Assembly (NCBI GenBank): GCA_016124195.1
Contig: WGOE01000009.1
Coordinates: forward strand, 241,645-305,644
Length of the DNA stretch: 64,000 nucleotides
From: a bacterium
Lineage (GTDB): Bacteria > Pseudomonadota > Alphaproteobacteria > Rhodobacterales > Rhodobacteraceae
Reading direction: 5' to 3'
This document shows positions 17,284 through 26,289 of the stretch, one piece after another (the first letter of the stretch is position 1; each line of letters opens with the position of its first letter). The translations under genes were made by a program, and so were the position numbers. The notes under the pieces are model-generated. The model saw nothing but the letters and a program-made list of their open reading frames with translations. It did no database searches and had not been told where the DNA came from.

Positions 17284-17886
17284 ATGACCGCGTCAAAGCC
17301 CCCTTCGGACCTGCCCCCTGCCGAGCCCGCCCCGGGCCGTTTGCCAACCCTGCCGTTCCGCGCCGCCTCGATTGCCGGGCGAACCTCGACCCATGTCCGC
17401 TTCCGCCCCTCCGGCCCCGAACGGCAGGCCATCGCACGGGACCTTGGGCTTCTGGACCTGCCCGTGCTGCAGTTTGACGGCGACATCCGCCCCAAGGGCA
17501 AGCGCGACATGGTGCTGGAAGGCCGGCTGACCGCGACGGTGGTGCAGCCCTGTGTTGTGACACTCGAACCCGTGACGACCGAGATCGCCGATCAGGTGAC
17601 CCGGCAATATCTGGCCGATTTCAAGCTGCCCGAGGCCGACGAGGTCGAAATCCCAGAGGATGACACGCTTGAACCCCTGCCCGAAGTGATCGACGCGGCC
17701 GAAGTCGCCATCGAGGCGCTGGCTCTGGCACTGCCGCTTTATCCGCGCGCGCCGGGGGTCGAACTGGGCGAGGCCGTCTTTGCCGAGCCGGGGGCCGCGC
17801 CGCTGCGCGATGGCGACCTCAAACCCTTTGCCGGCCTCGCCGGATTGGTGGCCAAGGCCAAGGATGCGCCCGAAGAGCCGGTTTGA
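17284..17886 (+). CDS. YceD/DUF177 family protein
   Basis: 200 residues. The YceD family is found directly upstream of rpmF (L32) in most bacteria, as here, and has been linked to 23S rRNA accumulation and folding. Seen: LDLPVLQFDGDIRPKGKRDMV, LEGRLTATVVQPCVVTLEPV (the conserved Cys-containing strand) and the acidic middle EADEVEIPEDDTLEPLPEV. The proline-rich start and glycine/alanine-rich end vary in the family. It is separated from rpmF by 185 bases holding a separate promoter. Confidence 0.88.
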   Translation: MTASKPPSDLPPAEPAPGRLPTLPFRAASIAGRTSTHVRFRPSGPERQAIARDLGLLDLPVLQFDGDIRPKGKRDMVLEGRLTATVVQPCVVTLEPVTTEIADQVTRQYLADFKLPEADEVEIPEDDTLEPLPEVIDAAEVAIEALALALPLYPRAPGVELGEAVFAEPGAAPLRDGDLKPFAGLAGLVAKAKDAPEEPV

Positions 17887-17939
17887 CCCGCCCCTGCAAG
17901 CGGATTGGCCAGAGCGCGGAAAGAGTTGCAGAAAAGGAC

Positions 17940-17967
17940 TTGCACCCTGCCCAAATCCGGCTATGTT
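17940..17967 (+). promoter_or_regulatory. Promoter of rpmF
   Basis: TTGCAC (17940-17945), a 16-base spacer, then TATGTT (17962-17967), about 105 bases before the rpmF ATG. It has the same shape as the tRNA-Pro promoter at 22397-22424, with a TTGC start and 16-base spacing, as expected for strongly expressed translation genes. Confidence 0.6.
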
Positions 17968-18071
17968 CCGCGCCTCATCCATGGGGCTGATCGCGGGTTT
18001 TGAACTCGTGCTAGGTTGCCCGGAAATAGCAAAGAAATCAGGGGTCTGTCCCCTTCAGTTCAAGGTGTGAC

Positions 18072-18278
18072 ATGGCTGTCCCGCAGAATCGTACGACTTC
18101 CTCCAAGACCGGCATGCGTCAGTCGCATGACAAACTCGTCGCCGCCAACCCGGCCGAATGCCCGAACTGCGGCGAATTGAAGCGCCCGCACCACGTCTGC
18201 GGCGCCTGCGGTCACTATGATGCCCGCGAAGTCGTGGCCGCGGCTTCTGTCGTGACCGAAGACGAGGACGCGGCGTAA
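18072..18278 (+). CDS. rpmF: Large-subunit ribosomal protein L32 (bL32)
   Basis: 68 residues starting [20 protein letters not shown], with the zinc-ribbon type cysteines in [18 protein letters not shown]. It belongs to the zinc-binding form of bL32. The acidic end VVTEDEDAA is typical of alphaproteobacterial copies. It is followed by plsX (23-base gap), the classic ribosome-to-lipid gene order. Confidence 0.98.
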   Translation: MAVPQNRTTSSKTGMRQSHDKLVAANPAECPNCGELKRPHHVCGACGHYDAREVVAAASVVTEDEDAA

Positions 18279-18301
18279 GCCGCTCCTCGACGGTCCTTCC
18301 C

Positions 18302-19453
18302 ATGTCACAGGCGAGCCCGGGCCGAGAAGCCGACGGCACGCGGTCCGCAAGGACGCAGGGGTCGGATCGTATCGTGATTTCGGTCGATGCCATGGGCGGA
18401 GACCGCGGACCGGCGGCAGTTGTCGCCGGTCTTGTCATGTCGGCCAAGGCAATGCCGGATGCCGATTTCCTGCTGCACGGCGATGAGGCCGAGCTGACCA
18501 AGCTGATGGCGCGCCATGCCGATCTTGCCACCCGCGTCACCATCCGGCACGCGCCGCGCGTGGTGACGATGCAGGACAAGCCCAGCCAGGTGATGCGGCA
18601 CGGGGCCGGCACCTCGATGTGGGGCTGCATCGACTGTGTGCGCGACGGCGAGGCCACGGTCGCGGTCAGCTGCGGCAACACCGGTGCCCTGATGGCGGTG
18701 GCGATGATCAGGCTTCGCAAGCTCGCCGGGGTCAATCGCCCGGCCATCGCCTGCCTGTGGCCCTCGCGCAATCCGGGCGGCTATAACCTGATGCTGGACG
18801 CCGGTGCCGACATCAAGGCCGATGCCGAGGACCTGCTGCAATATGCCATCATGGGCGCGTCTTATGCCCGCAACGGCATGGGCATGTCGCGGCCGCGGGT
18901 GGGGCTGTTGAACGTCGGCACTGAAGAGCACAAGGGCAGCGCGGAACTGAAGGCTGCCAGCGACCGCATCGCCGCCAGCGCCGCGATGGGCGATTATGAT
19001 TATGTGGGCTATGTCGAAGGCGTCGATCTGCCCTCCAACCGGGTTGATGTGATCGTGACCGACGGCTTTACCGGCAATGTGGCGCTCAAGACAGCGGAAG
19101 GCACGGCCCGGCTGATCGCCGACTTTCTGCGCGAGGCCTTCAACGCGACGATCCTGTCGAAATTCGCGGCCCTTCTGGCGATGCGCGCGCTGAACCGGCT
19201 GCGCCAGCGCATGGACCCGCGCCGCTCGAACGGCGGGGTCTTTCTGGGATTGAACGGTATCGTGGTGAAATCGCACGGGTCTTCGGATGCGACGGGGGTC
19301 GCTGCGGCTCTGGACATGGCCTACAAGCTGGCCCGGTCGGGCTTCCGCGAAAGACTGGCGGCGCGGGTTGCATCCACCCTGACCTCAGGGCAGAGTGCCG
19401 CCGCAGGGGCCGCACACATGCCCCAGGATGCGGGAGCGGGGCAACCTCAATGA
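18302..19453 (+). CDS. plsX: Phosphate acyltransferase PlsX
   Basis: 383 residues as drawn. PlsX converts acyl-ACP to acyl-phosphate at the start of phospholipid synthesis. Family segments: VISVDAMGGDRGP, VSCGNTGALMAVAM, NVGTEEHKG and DGFTGNVALKTAEG. The first 24 residues are weakly conserved and the ATG at 18302 has a poor ribosome site. A GTG at 18375, just ahead of the conserved VISVDAMGGD, is an alternative start. The stop overlaps the fabH ATG by four bases. Confidence 0.95.
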   Translation: MSQASPGREADGTRSARTQGSDRIVISVDAMGGDRGPAAVVAGLVMSAKAMPDADFLLHGDEAELTKLMARHADLATRVTIRHAPRVVTMQDKPSQVMRHGAGTSMWGCIDCVRDGEATVAVSCGNTGALMAVAMIRLRKLAGVNRPAIACLWPSRNPGGYNLMLDAGADIKADAEDLLQYAIMGASYARNGMGMSRPRVGLLNVGTEEHKGSAELKAASDRIAASAAMGDYDYVGYVEGVDLPSNRVDVIVTDGFTGNVALKTAEGTARLIADFLREAFNATILSKFAALLAMRALNRLRQRMDPRRSNGGVFLGLNGIVVKSHGSSDATGVAAALDMAYKLARSGFRERLAARVASTLTSGQSAAAGAAHMPQDAGAGQPQ

Positions 19454-20421
19454 CATTGCGCGCCGTGGTCAGGGGCGTCGGGCATTATCTGCCCGAACGG
19501 ATCGTGCCGAACTCGGAATTTGAAATGCTGGTCGAGACCAGCGACGAATGGATCCGCAGCCGGTCCGGGATCGAGCGGCGCCACTTCGCGGCGGAAGGCC
19601 AGACCACATCGGACCTCGCCACCGCCGCGGCGCTGGCGGCACTGGCCAATGCCGGGCTTGCGGCCAGCGACATCGACGCCATCGTGCTGGCGACCTCGAC
19701 CGCCGATCTGACCTTTCCCTCGGCCGCGACCATGGTGCAGGCCAATCTGGGCATGAGCCACGGCTTCGCCTTCGACCTGCAGGCGGTCTGCGCCGGGTTC
19801 GTCTATGCCCTGTCGACCGCCAACGGCATGATCCTGTCGGGTCAGGCCAGACGCGTGCTGGTGATCGGTGCCGAGACTTTCTCGAAGCTGATGGACTGGG
19901 CCGACCGCGGCACCTGCGTGCTGTTCGGCGACGGGGCGGGCGCCCTTGTGCTGGAGGCGCAGGAGATGCCCGGCACGCCGCAGGACCGCGGAGTCCTTTC
20001 GACCGACCTGCATTCGGATGGCCGGTTCAAGGACCTGTTGTATGTCGATGGCGGGGTCTCGACCGGGGTGACGGGCAAGCTGCGCATGCAGGGCAAGGAA
20101 GTCTTCCGCCACGCCGTGGAAAAGCTGGCCGAGACGGCGCATGCCGCATTGGACAAGGCCGGGCTCTCGGGCGAGGACGTCGACTGGATCGTGCCGCATC
20201 AGGCCAATATCCGCATCATCGAAGGCACGGCCAAACGCATGCAGGTGCCGATGGAGCGCGTGGTGGTGACGGTGCAGGACCATGGCAACACCTCGGCCGC
20301 CTCGATCCCGCTGGCGCTGTCGGTCGGGGTGGCGCGCGGCCAGATCAAGCCGGGCGATCTGATCGTGACAGAGGCGATCGGGGGCGGCCTGGCCTGGGGC
20401 GCCGTGGTTCTGCGCTGGTAG
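19450..20421 (+). CDS. fabH: Beta-ketoacyl-ACP synthase III FabH
   Basis: 323 residues, the usual length. FabH condenses acetyl-CoA with malonyl-ACP to start fatty acid synthesis. The catalytic triad is present: Cys in FDLQAVCAGF (about residue 113), His in IVPHQANIRI and Asn in DHGNTSAASIP. Translation is coupled to plsX through the ATGA overlap at 19450-19453. Confidence 0.97.
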   Translation: MTLRAVVRGVGHYLPERIVPNSEFEMLVETSDEWIRSRSGIERRHFAAEGQTTSDLATAAALAALANAGLAASDIDAIVLATSTADLTFPSAATMVQANLGMSHGFAFDLQAVCAGFVYALSTANGMILSGQARRVLVIGAETFSKLMDWADRGTCVLFGDGAGALVLEAQEMPGTPQDRGVLSTDLHSDGRFKDLLYVDGGVSTGVTGKLRMQGKEVFRHAVEKLAETAHAALDKAGLSGEDVDWIVPHQANIRIIEGTAKRMQVPMERVVVTVQDHGNTSAASIPLALSVGVARGQIKPGDLIVTEAIGGGLAWGAVVLRW

Positions 20422-20437
20422 CCTGCGGCTGCAATGG

Positions 20438-20512
20438 CCGGGGGGTTTCACACCCCCCGGACCCCCCGTGGGGTATTTGGGAACAAATGAAGGCGAAAGG
20501 GCGCAGCCCTGC
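20438..20512 (+). repeat. Dispersed intergenic element, copy A
   Basis: It begins with a GGGGGTTTCACACCCCCC inverted repeat, continues with CGGACCCCCCGTGGGGTATT and ends with AATGAAGG. Copies B (23697-23757) and C (37791-37855) share all these blocks in the same order. It lies 20-90 bases after fabH and before the ihfA promoter, where it could terminate transcription. Confidence 0.8.
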
Positions 20513-20563
20513 CTGATGGCTCGATTACACTGTATCTAAAGAATGCGTTCCAAGCCATTGTTA

Positions 20564-20593
20564 TTGACTCGCAATTTGAACCGCAGCAATCTT
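20564..20593 (+). promoter_or_regulatory. Candidate promoter of ihfA
   Basis: TTGACT (20564-20569), an 18-base spacer and AATCTT (20588-20593), 24 bases ahead of the ihfA ATG, in a locally AT-rich stretch. The -10 box is weak. Confidence 0.35.
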
Positions 20594-20616
20594 GGGCAAA
20601 CTTATGGGGGGTCAAG

Positions 20617-20916
20617 ATGGCTGAAAAGACTTTGACGCGTATGGACCTGAGCGAGTCGGTGTTTCGCGAAGTGGGTCTGTCCCGCAACGAATCTGCCCAA
20701 CTGGTCGAGTCGGTGCTGCAGCACGTCTCGGACGCCTTGGCTGCGGGCGAAACCGTGAAGATTTCGTCCTTTGGCACCTTTTCGCTGCGCGCCAAGACGG
20801 CGCGGGTCGGCCGCAATCCCAAGACCGGGGACGAGGTGCCGATCTCGCCGCGCCGGGTTCTTACCTTCCGCCCCTCGCATCTGATGAAGGATCGCGTGGC
20901 GGGCGGATCCAAATAG
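20617..20916 (+). CDS. ihfA: Integration host factor alpha subunit
   Basis: 99 residues of the HU/IHF fold. The N-terminal dimer helices are followed by [20 protein letters not shown] and by the DNA-intercalating arm [22 protein letters not shown] with the conserved Pro. The longer length and the arm sequence fit IHF alpha better than HU. It bends DNA at specific sites. A GTG-started MerR-like gene follows by 13 bases. Confidence 0.95.
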   Translation: MAEKTLTRMDLSESVFREVGLSRNESAQLVESVLQHVSDALAAGETVKISSFGTFSLRAKTARVGRNPKTGDEVPISPRRVLTFRPSHLMKDRVAGGSK

Positions 20917-20929
20917 GGAATGACCTGCG

Positions 20930-22324
20930 GTGGACAAAGCGCCGGACGCCTTTCGCACCATCTCTGAAGTGGCCGAAGGGCTCGAGACGCCGGCCCATGT
21001 GCTGCGCTTCTGGGAAAGCCGGTTTCCGCAGATCAAGCCGGTCAAGCGGGCGGGCGGGCGGCGGTATTACCGGCCGGCCGATGTGGCGCTGCTGGCCGGG
21101 ATCCGGCAGCTCTTGCACACCGAAGGCATGACGATTCGCGGCGTGCAGAAGGTATTGCGCGAACAGGGCGTCCGGCATGTCGCCTCGCTGGGCGGCGCCG
21201 ACGTGGACGCGCTCGACCTGGACCACCAATACACGACGTCCGACCTGATCGCGACCGGGACACCGGCAGAGGACAGGGCCGCGCAGCCCGAGGTGAAACC
21301 TGCCCCGGTCGCGCCCATCCGCGGGCAGGTTCTGCCGTTGGACCATGTGGCGCGCCGGCCGGTCGATGCCTCCTCGGTGATCCCGGCCGAGGTTCAGGCG
21401 CTGTTCGCCGCGCCGGAGCCGCCGCCAGGCGCCAAGAGCGCGCCGCCGACGGACCCTGTGCCTGCCCCCCCCGTTCTTGCCCCCTCGGAATTGCCCTTGA
21501 CCGGCCCGCGCGAGGGCGAGGGCGGCTTGCTGGCCTTTCCGCACAGCCGTCGCCCCAAGGCCAAGACGCCGGAAACCGATGCCGCGCAGGCCAGTCTGCC
21601 CTTCGAGGCGCCCGAAGCGCCGCATGTCTGGGTCGAGGAAGAGGCCGAACCGGCGGGTGCGCTGCACCGCATGCCACCTGCCGCAGCCAGGGACCGGATG
21701 GCCGGCGTCCTGGCCGAGGAATTGGACTCCGCCCTGAGCGATGCCGTGGCGCGGGCCGTCGAGGCCGCCCTGTCGGAGCCGGAGGACGACACGGCATCCG
21801 GACCTCAGCCGCCGAGGCCCGATCCCGAAGTTCCCGCCCCCGATGCCCCGGAATTCGAACCCCCGGAGGTCGAGCTTCCCGACCCCGACCTTCCGGAATT
21901 CGAGGTGCCAGAGCCGGAATCGCCAGGGCCCCTGCCCGAGCCAGAGTTGCCCGACCCCGAATGGCCGGAAGATGTTCTGCCCGTTGCCGACTTTCCCGAC
22001 TCGGACCTTCCCGAACCGGACATGCCAGACCCGGATTTCTCTGCAACCGCAGGTTCGCATCTTGAGGAGGACGCGGCAGGCTTGCTCGACCCGGTCTGGC
22101 TTGGGGCGGAAATGGTGCGGCAAGAGCCGGACCTTGCCCCTGACGGCGGGCCGACCACGCATCCCGATGACCCGCCCCTACCCGATTTCACCGGCTTGGC
22201 CGCGCGTTTGCGGGCGCTGCGGGGCCAGGCCGCGCCCCATCTGCTGGACGATCTGACGGAACTGCATTCCCGACTTGGCCTCTTGCATGCCCAGATGGCC
22301 GAAGCCGTCCGCCTGCGCCGCTAG
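20930..22324 (+). CDS. MerR-family regulator with a long acidic, proline-rich tail
   Basis: 464 residues from the GTG at 20930. An N-terminal MerR-type winged helix (about residues 8-80: [33 protein letters not shown]) is followed by about 380 residues of low-complexity Pro, Glu, Asp and Ala. These include dipeptide-like repeats such as [16 protein letters not shown]. No known effector-binding domain is visible. The gene has a fixed place after ihfA in Rhodobacteraceae. The disordered tail may mediate protein contacts. Its target genes are unknown. Confidence 0.85.
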   Translation: MDKAPDAFRTISEVAEGLETPAHVLRFWESRFPQIKPVKRAGGRRYYRPADVALLAGIRQLLHTEGMTIRGVQKVLREQGVRHVASLGGADVDALDLDHQYTTSDLIATGTPAEDRAAQPEVKPAPVAPIRGQVLPLDHVARRPVDASSVIPAEVQALFAAPEPPPGAKSAPPTDPVPAPPVLAPSELPLTGPREGEGGLLAFPHSRRPKAKTPETDAAQASLPFEAPEAPHVWVEEEAEPAGALHRMPPAAARDRMAGVLAEELDSALSDAVARAVEAALSEPEDDTASGPQPPRPDPEVPAPDAPEFEPPEVELPDPDLPEFEVPEPESPGPLPEPELPDPEWPEDVLPVADFPDSDLPEPDMPDPDFSATAGSHLEEDAAGLLDPVWLGAEMVRQEPDLAPDGGPTTHPDDPPLPDFTGLAARLRALRGQAAPHLLDDLTELHSRLGLLHAQMAEAVRLRR

Positions 22325-22396
22325 GGCTGGCCGCGTGGGGCTGTCTGCCCAACACCGTTCTGCCCGGCCGCCCCTCTGTGAGATGAATTTTCCTGC

Positions 22397-22424
22397 TTGC
22401 CCCTGCCCGGAATATCGTTATGTA
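22397..22424 (+). promoter_or_regulatory. Promoter of tRNA-Pro
   Basis: TTGCCC (22397-22402), a 16-base spacer, then TATGTA (22419-22424); the tRNA begins 14 bases later. This is a well-spaced sigma-70 promoter and matches the rpmF promoter in layout. Confidence 0.7.
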
Positions 22425-22437
22425 TCGCGGCCATCGT

Positions 22438-22515
22438 CGGGTCGTAGCGCAGCCTGGTTAGCGCGTCCGTCTGGGGGGCGGGAGGTCGAGAGTTCGAATC
22501 TCTCCGGCCCGACCA
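22438..22515 (+). tRNA. tRNA-Pro (anticodon GGG)
   Basis: A 78-base cloverleaf with CCA encoded. The acceptor stem CGGGTCG pairs with CGGCCCG (one G-U), the D stem is GCGC/GCGC and the T arm is GAGAG-TTCGAAT-CTCTC. The anticodon loop CTGGGGG gives anticodon GGG, which reads CCC and CCU proline codons. The gene stands alone between the MerR-like gene and dcd. Confidence 0.95.
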
Positions 22516-22597
22516 TAAAGGAAACCGCACGCGGGGCATCGGGCCTTGCGGGCGGTTTTCTCTTTTATCTCATCCACTTGCCGCGAAAGGTTCCCGC

Positions 22598-23692
22598 ATG
22601 ATGCAGCCCCAAGGTCCGGCCGGCGTCCTGCCCGCGCAAGCCCTGCGTCAGTTGATCCGGCAAGGCGCCATTGCCGCCAGTCCGCCCGTCGAACCCGCCC
22701 AGGTCCAGCCTGCGAGCCTCGATCTGCGGCTGGGGACGCGGGCCTTCCGCGTGCGGGCCTCTTTCCTGGCCGGGGCGGGCCGCAAGGTCGCGGATCGGCT
22801 GGCAGAGTTCACCATGCACGAGGTTGACCTGACCCACGGCGCGGTGCTGGAAAAGGGCTGCGTCTATGTGATTCCGCTCCTCGAAAGCCTCGCCCTGCCG
22901 CAAGGCCTGTCGGCGGTGGCCAATGCCAAATCCTCGACCGGGCGGCTCGACCTTCTGACCCGCACCATCACCGATGGCGGGGCCGAGTTCGACCGCATCC
23001 CCGAAGCCTACCAGGGGCCGCTTTACGCCGAGGTCTGCCCGCGCAGCTTTTCCGTCCTGGTCCGCCCCGGCCAGCGCCTGAACCAGATCCGCTTTCGCCA
23101 TGGCCATGCGACCCTGTCGGACGATGACCTGCGCGCCCTGCACACCCGCGAGCCGCTGGTCTCCGGCACGCCGCTCATATCGGAAGGTCTCGGCTTCTCG
23201 GTCGATCTGCGCCCCGCTACGGGCGACCTGCTGGGCTACCGCGCCAAGCCGCATACCGGCGTGGTGGACCTCGACCGGATCGGGCATTACCCGGCCCGCG
23301 ACTTCTGGGAAGAAGTGCGCGCCTCGAACGGCCAGATCATCCTCGACCCCGGCGCCTTCTACATCCTCGTCAGCCGCGAGGCCGTCACGATCCCGCCCGA
23401 CTACGCCGCCGAAATGGCGCCCTACCTCGCGATGGTGGGCGAATTCCGGGTGCACTACGCCGGCTTCTTCGACCCGGGCTTCGGCCATGCCGCCGCCGGC
23501 GGCGCCGGCTCGCGCGGTGTGCTCGAGGTGCGCTGCCACGAGGCGCCCTTCGTCCTCGAACACGGCCAGGTCGTGGGCCGCCTCGTCTACGAACGCATGT
23601 CCGAACGCCCCGACCTGCTTTACGGCAGCGGCATCGCCTCGAACTACCAGGGCCAAGGCCTGAAGCTCGCCAAGCAATTCAAGCTCGGCTGA
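22598..23692 (+). CDS. dcd: dCTP deaminase-family protein, long (tandem) form
   Basis: 364 residues, about twice the length of E. coli Dcd (193). The N-terminal half carries the recognisable dUTPase/Dcd-fold motifs: PASLDLRLGTRAFR, NAKSSTGRLDLLTR, ITDGGAEFDRIPEAYQGPLY and RPGQRLNQIRF. The C-terminal half (about 200-364) repeats the fold with degenerate motifs (VSREAVTIPPDY, HYAGFFDPGF, GQVVGRLVYERM). This two-domain form is common in alphaproteobacteria. It should deaminate dCTP to dUTP for dTTP supply. Which half is catalytic cannot be settled here. Confidence 0.87.
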   Translation: MMQPQGPAGVLPAQALRQLIRQGAIAASPPVEPAQVQPASLDLRLGTRAFRVRASFLAGAGRKVADRLAEFTMHEVDLTHGAVLEKGCVYVIPLLESLALPQGLSAVANAKSSTGRLDLLTRTITDGGAEFDRIPEAYQGPLYAEVCPRSFSVLVRPGQRLNQIRFRHGHATLSDDDLRALHTREPLVSGTPLISEGLGFSVDLRPATGDLLGYRAKPHTGVVDLDRIGHYPARDFWEEVRASNGQIILDPGAFYILVSREAVTIPPDYAAEMAPYLAMVGEFRVHYAGFFDPGFGHAAAGGAGSRGVLEVRCHEAPFVLEHGQVVGRLVYERMSERPDLLYGSGIASNYQGQGLKLAKQFKLG

Positions 23693-23696
23693 ACCT

Positions 23697-23757
23697 CTTT
23701 CATCTGTTCGAAAATATCCCACAGGGGGGTCTGGGGGGACGTGAAGTCCCCCCAGCC
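23697..23757 (-). repeat. Dispersed intergenic element, copy B
   Basis: Read on the minus strand it has an inverted repeat (GGGGGGACTTCACGTCCCCC), then CAGACCCCCCTGTGGGATATT and a final GATGAAAG. The order and spacing are those of copies A and C, with paired changes in the inverted repeat. It lies between the convergent dcd and DegT genes. Confidence 0.75.
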
Positions 23758-23773
23758 GGGTCCGCAGAGCGCC

Positions 23774-25018
23774 CTATTGAATGGCGGGGGCCGCCACGGC
23801 CTCGGGCTCGGGGCCCTGCCCCACGGCCAGCGCCTCGGCCCGGATGATCCGCGCGATCTGGTCGCAATCTTCGGGCGCAAAGGTCAAAGGCAGGCGCAGG
23901 TCGATCAGCCCGGCCAGGATCCGGTCGGTCCGCGGCAGGCTTTGCGGCCTGGCATAGCGCCAATGGTCATAGCGCGAGGTGAAGGCCACCGGCTCGGGCG
24001 CGCCGAACCATTTCAACTCGACCCCGCGCGCGACCGCGCGTTGCAGGAACAGCGCGATGCGCGCCGGCGACCAGTCGGGCAGCAGGAACTGGAACGAGGA
24101 TCCCACGAAGACCTCTGCCGCGGGCCGTGCGACCAGGCTCAGGCCGGGCGTGGCCTGCAAGCCCGCCTCAAGATGGCGATAAAGCCTCTCCCACCGCGCC
24201 ACGCGGTCGCCCAGCACCTTCAATTGCGGCCTGAGGATCGCCGCCCGCAGATTGTCCATCCGGCCCGAGACATTGGGTGTCACCATCCGCACCGTCTCGA
24301 ACACCTCCGGAGGCGGGGCGGCGCGGTGTTTGCCGTAAAGCATATAGCTGCCCGACAACAGGATTGCCCGCGCCATCAGTTCGGCGTCGTCCGAGATCAG
24401 AAAACCGCCTTCGCCCGAATTGATGTGCTTGTAGGTCTGCATCGAATAGCAGGCCATGACCCCATGCCGGCCCGAGGCGACACCCTCCCAACCGGCCCCC
24501 ATCGTATGAGCGCAATCTTCGATCACCCGCAGCCCGAGTGTCCTGCACAGCGTCATAAGCGCAGACATATCGCATATATGTCCACGCATATGGCTCAGCA
24601 TCAGCAGCCGCGCGCCGGTCCGCCGCGCCTTTTCCGCCAGATCGGCGAAGTCGATCACCAGATCCGCCGTCGTCTCCACAAAGATCGGCGTCGCCCCGGC
24701 GGCCGCAATCGCCCCCGGCACCGGCGCCAGCGTGAAGGCATTGGTCAGGACAGGCTCGCCCGGCCCCACCTCCAGCGCGCGCAGGGCGCAGCCCATGGCA
24801 TAGCCGCCCGAGGCCACGGCAAGGCAATATTTCGCCCCGGTCAAGGCAGCGAATTCTTCTTCGAGCAAGGCGGCCTCGGCCACTTCGCCGGGTGCGGTGT
24901 TGTAGCGGTGCAGCCGGCCATGGCGCAGCACGGCAAGCGCGGCCTCGATGCCCTCTTCGGGGATCGGCTCCTGCTGGGTGAAAGATCCGGTGAAACGTTC
25001 GCCAAGCTGGTCCATCAT
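23774..25018 (-). CDS. DegT/DnrJ/EryC1/StrS-family PLP-dependent enzyme
   Basis: 414 residues of the fold-type I family that usually transaminates keto-sugars. The internal-aldimine lysine is seen in SMQTYKHINSGEGGFLIS, with the PLP contacts VIEDCAHTMGA and the N-terminal GAKYCLAVASGGYAM. No nucleotide-sugar dehydratase or glycosyltransferase is nearby, so the substrate is unknown. The gene follows an MFS transporter gene with a four-base overlap (ATGA, 25015-25018), suggesting a shared pathway. The extension to HRYNTAPGEVAEAALLEEEF is normal for the family. Confidence 0.85.
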   Translation of the reverse strand: MMDQLGERFTGSFTQQEPIPEEGIEAALAVLRHGRLHRYNTAPGEVAEAALLEEEFAALTGAKYCLAVASGGYAMGCALRALEVGPGEPVLTNAFTLAPVPGAIAAAGATPIFVETTADLVIDFADLAEKARRTGARLLMLSHMRGHICDMSALMTLCRTLGLRVIEDCAHTMGAGWEGVASGRHGVMACYSMQTYKHINSGEGGFLISDDAELMARAILLSGSYMLYGKHRAAPPPEVFETVRMVTPNVSGRMDNLRAAILRPQLKVLGDRVARWERLYRHLEAGLQATPGLSLVARPAAEVFVGSSFQFLLPDWSPARIALFLQRAVARGVELKWFGAPEPVAFTSRYDHWRYARPQSLPRTDRILAGLIDLRLPLTFAPEDCDQIARIIRAEALAVGQGPEPEAVAAPAIQ

Positions 25019-26256
25019 GCCCTCACCTCGTCCCTTTCATGCCCGATCAGCCACAGGAAGATCGCCCCGGTCAGCCCCATGCCCGCGCCTGCCACATAGT
25101 ATGACACATTGGGCGATTGGAAAGGGGCGGCCTCGGTCATGAAATAGCCGAACAACTGGGCGAAGAACACCGTGCCCAGCAGCATCGCCACATTCATGAT
25201 GGCCGACAGCCCGCCCTGCAATTCGCCCTGCGCGTTTTCGGGCACGCGTTTGGACATCAGCGCCGTCAGCATCGGGTGGATGAAGCCCTCGGGCCCATGC
25301 ACGAACATCAGGATCACCACCATCGGCACGCTCCACACCAGCCCATAGCCGGTGGCCGCGATGGCGGCGCTGACCAGCCCGATGGCGACCGTCTTCCTTT
25401 CGCCGAACCAGTCGACAAAGCGCCCGGCGAGCCCGCCCTGAAACCCCGCCATCACCAGCCCGAACAAGGCCAGCGACAGGCCCACCCCGGCCTCGGACCA
25501 ACCAAAGCGCGCCTTGCCCCAGAAGGGCCAGATCGCCGGATAGATCGAGGAAAAGAAGAAGAACAGCGCCAGCACCAGGCACATCGGCAGGACGCCGTGG
25601 TATTGGCGAAACACCGCGAAGGCGCCGAACGGGTTTGACCGGCGCCAGTCAAAGGGGCGGCGATGCGCCGGGTCCAGCGTTTCGGGCAGCACGAACAGGC
25701 CGTAGATCAGGTTCAGCCCGGAAACCAGCGCCGCGGCGTAGAAGGGCACCCGCGCGCCGAACTCGCCCAGAAGCCCGCCGATCGCCGGGCCGATGATGAA
25801 GCCCAGACCGAAGGCCGCCCCCAGCATGCCAAAGGCGCGGCCGCGGTCTTCGGGCGGGGTGACATCGGCGATATAGGCATTGGCGATCACCCAGGACGCG
25901 CCGCACAGGCCCGCCAGCGTGCGGCCAAAGAACAGCCAGGCCACCGTCGGCGCCAGCGCCTGGGCCAGAAAATCGACCCCGAGCCCGAAGATCGCCAGCA
26001 ACAAGAGCGGTCTGCGCCCGAACCGGTCCGACAGGTTGCCCATCACCGGGCCAAAGGCGAATTGCGCCACCGAATAGGCCGCGGCCATCCAGCCGCCGAT
26101 CCGGGCGGCCTCGGCTAGGCCCACATGCGCCACATCGCCGATCAGCTTGGGCAGGACCGGGATGATGATGCCAAAGCCCACCATGTCCAGCAGCACGGTC
26201 AGCATCACGAATGTCACCGCGTGACGCGAGGCCGGGACGGCAGGGGCTTCGGACAT
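25015..26256 (-). CDS. MFS transporter, TCR/TetA-like
   Basis: 413 residues from the ATG at 26256, chosen because GGTGGAG lies eight bases upstream; an ATG five codons earlier at 26271 is the alternative. Twelve membrane helices are predicted. It has the DHA1 signatures [16 protein letters not shown] in helix 1, [14 protein letters not shown] in loop 2-3 and [16 protein letters not shown] in helix 5. This places it with proton-driven drug or metabolite exporters of the TetA type. It is translationally coupled to a DegT-family enzyme, so export or import of that enzyme's product or substrate is as likely as drug efflux. Confidence 0.87.
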   Translation of the reverse strand: MSEAPAVPASRHAVTFVMLTVLLDMVGFGIIIPVLPKLIGDVAHVGLAEAARIGGWMAAAYSVAQFAFGPVMGNLSDRFGRRPLLLLAIFGLGVDFLAQALAPTVAWLFFGRTLAGLCGASWVIANAYIADVTPPEDRGRAFGMLGAAFGLGFIIGPAIGGLLGEFGARVPFYAAALVSGLNLIYGLFVLPETLDPAHRRPFDWRRSNPFGAFAVFRQYHGVLPMCLVLALFFFFSSIYPAIWPFWGKARFGWSEAGVGLSLALFGLVMAGFQGGLAGRFVDWFGERKTVAIGLVSAAIAATGYGLVWSVPMVVILMFVHGPEGFIHPMLTALMSKRVPENAQGELQGGLSAIMNVAMLLGTVFFAQLFGYFMTEAAPFQSPNVSYYVAGAGMGLTGAIFLWLIGHERDEVRA

Positions 26257-26289
26257 GACGGGCTCCACCATTGACAGAGCCGGTTTGTC

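Noticed and set aside
25015..26256. Tetracycline resistance gene
   Set aside because: The protein belongs to the TetA-like MFS group, but sequence alone does not show tetracycline transport, no TetR regulator is divergent from it and it is coupled to a DegT enzyme.
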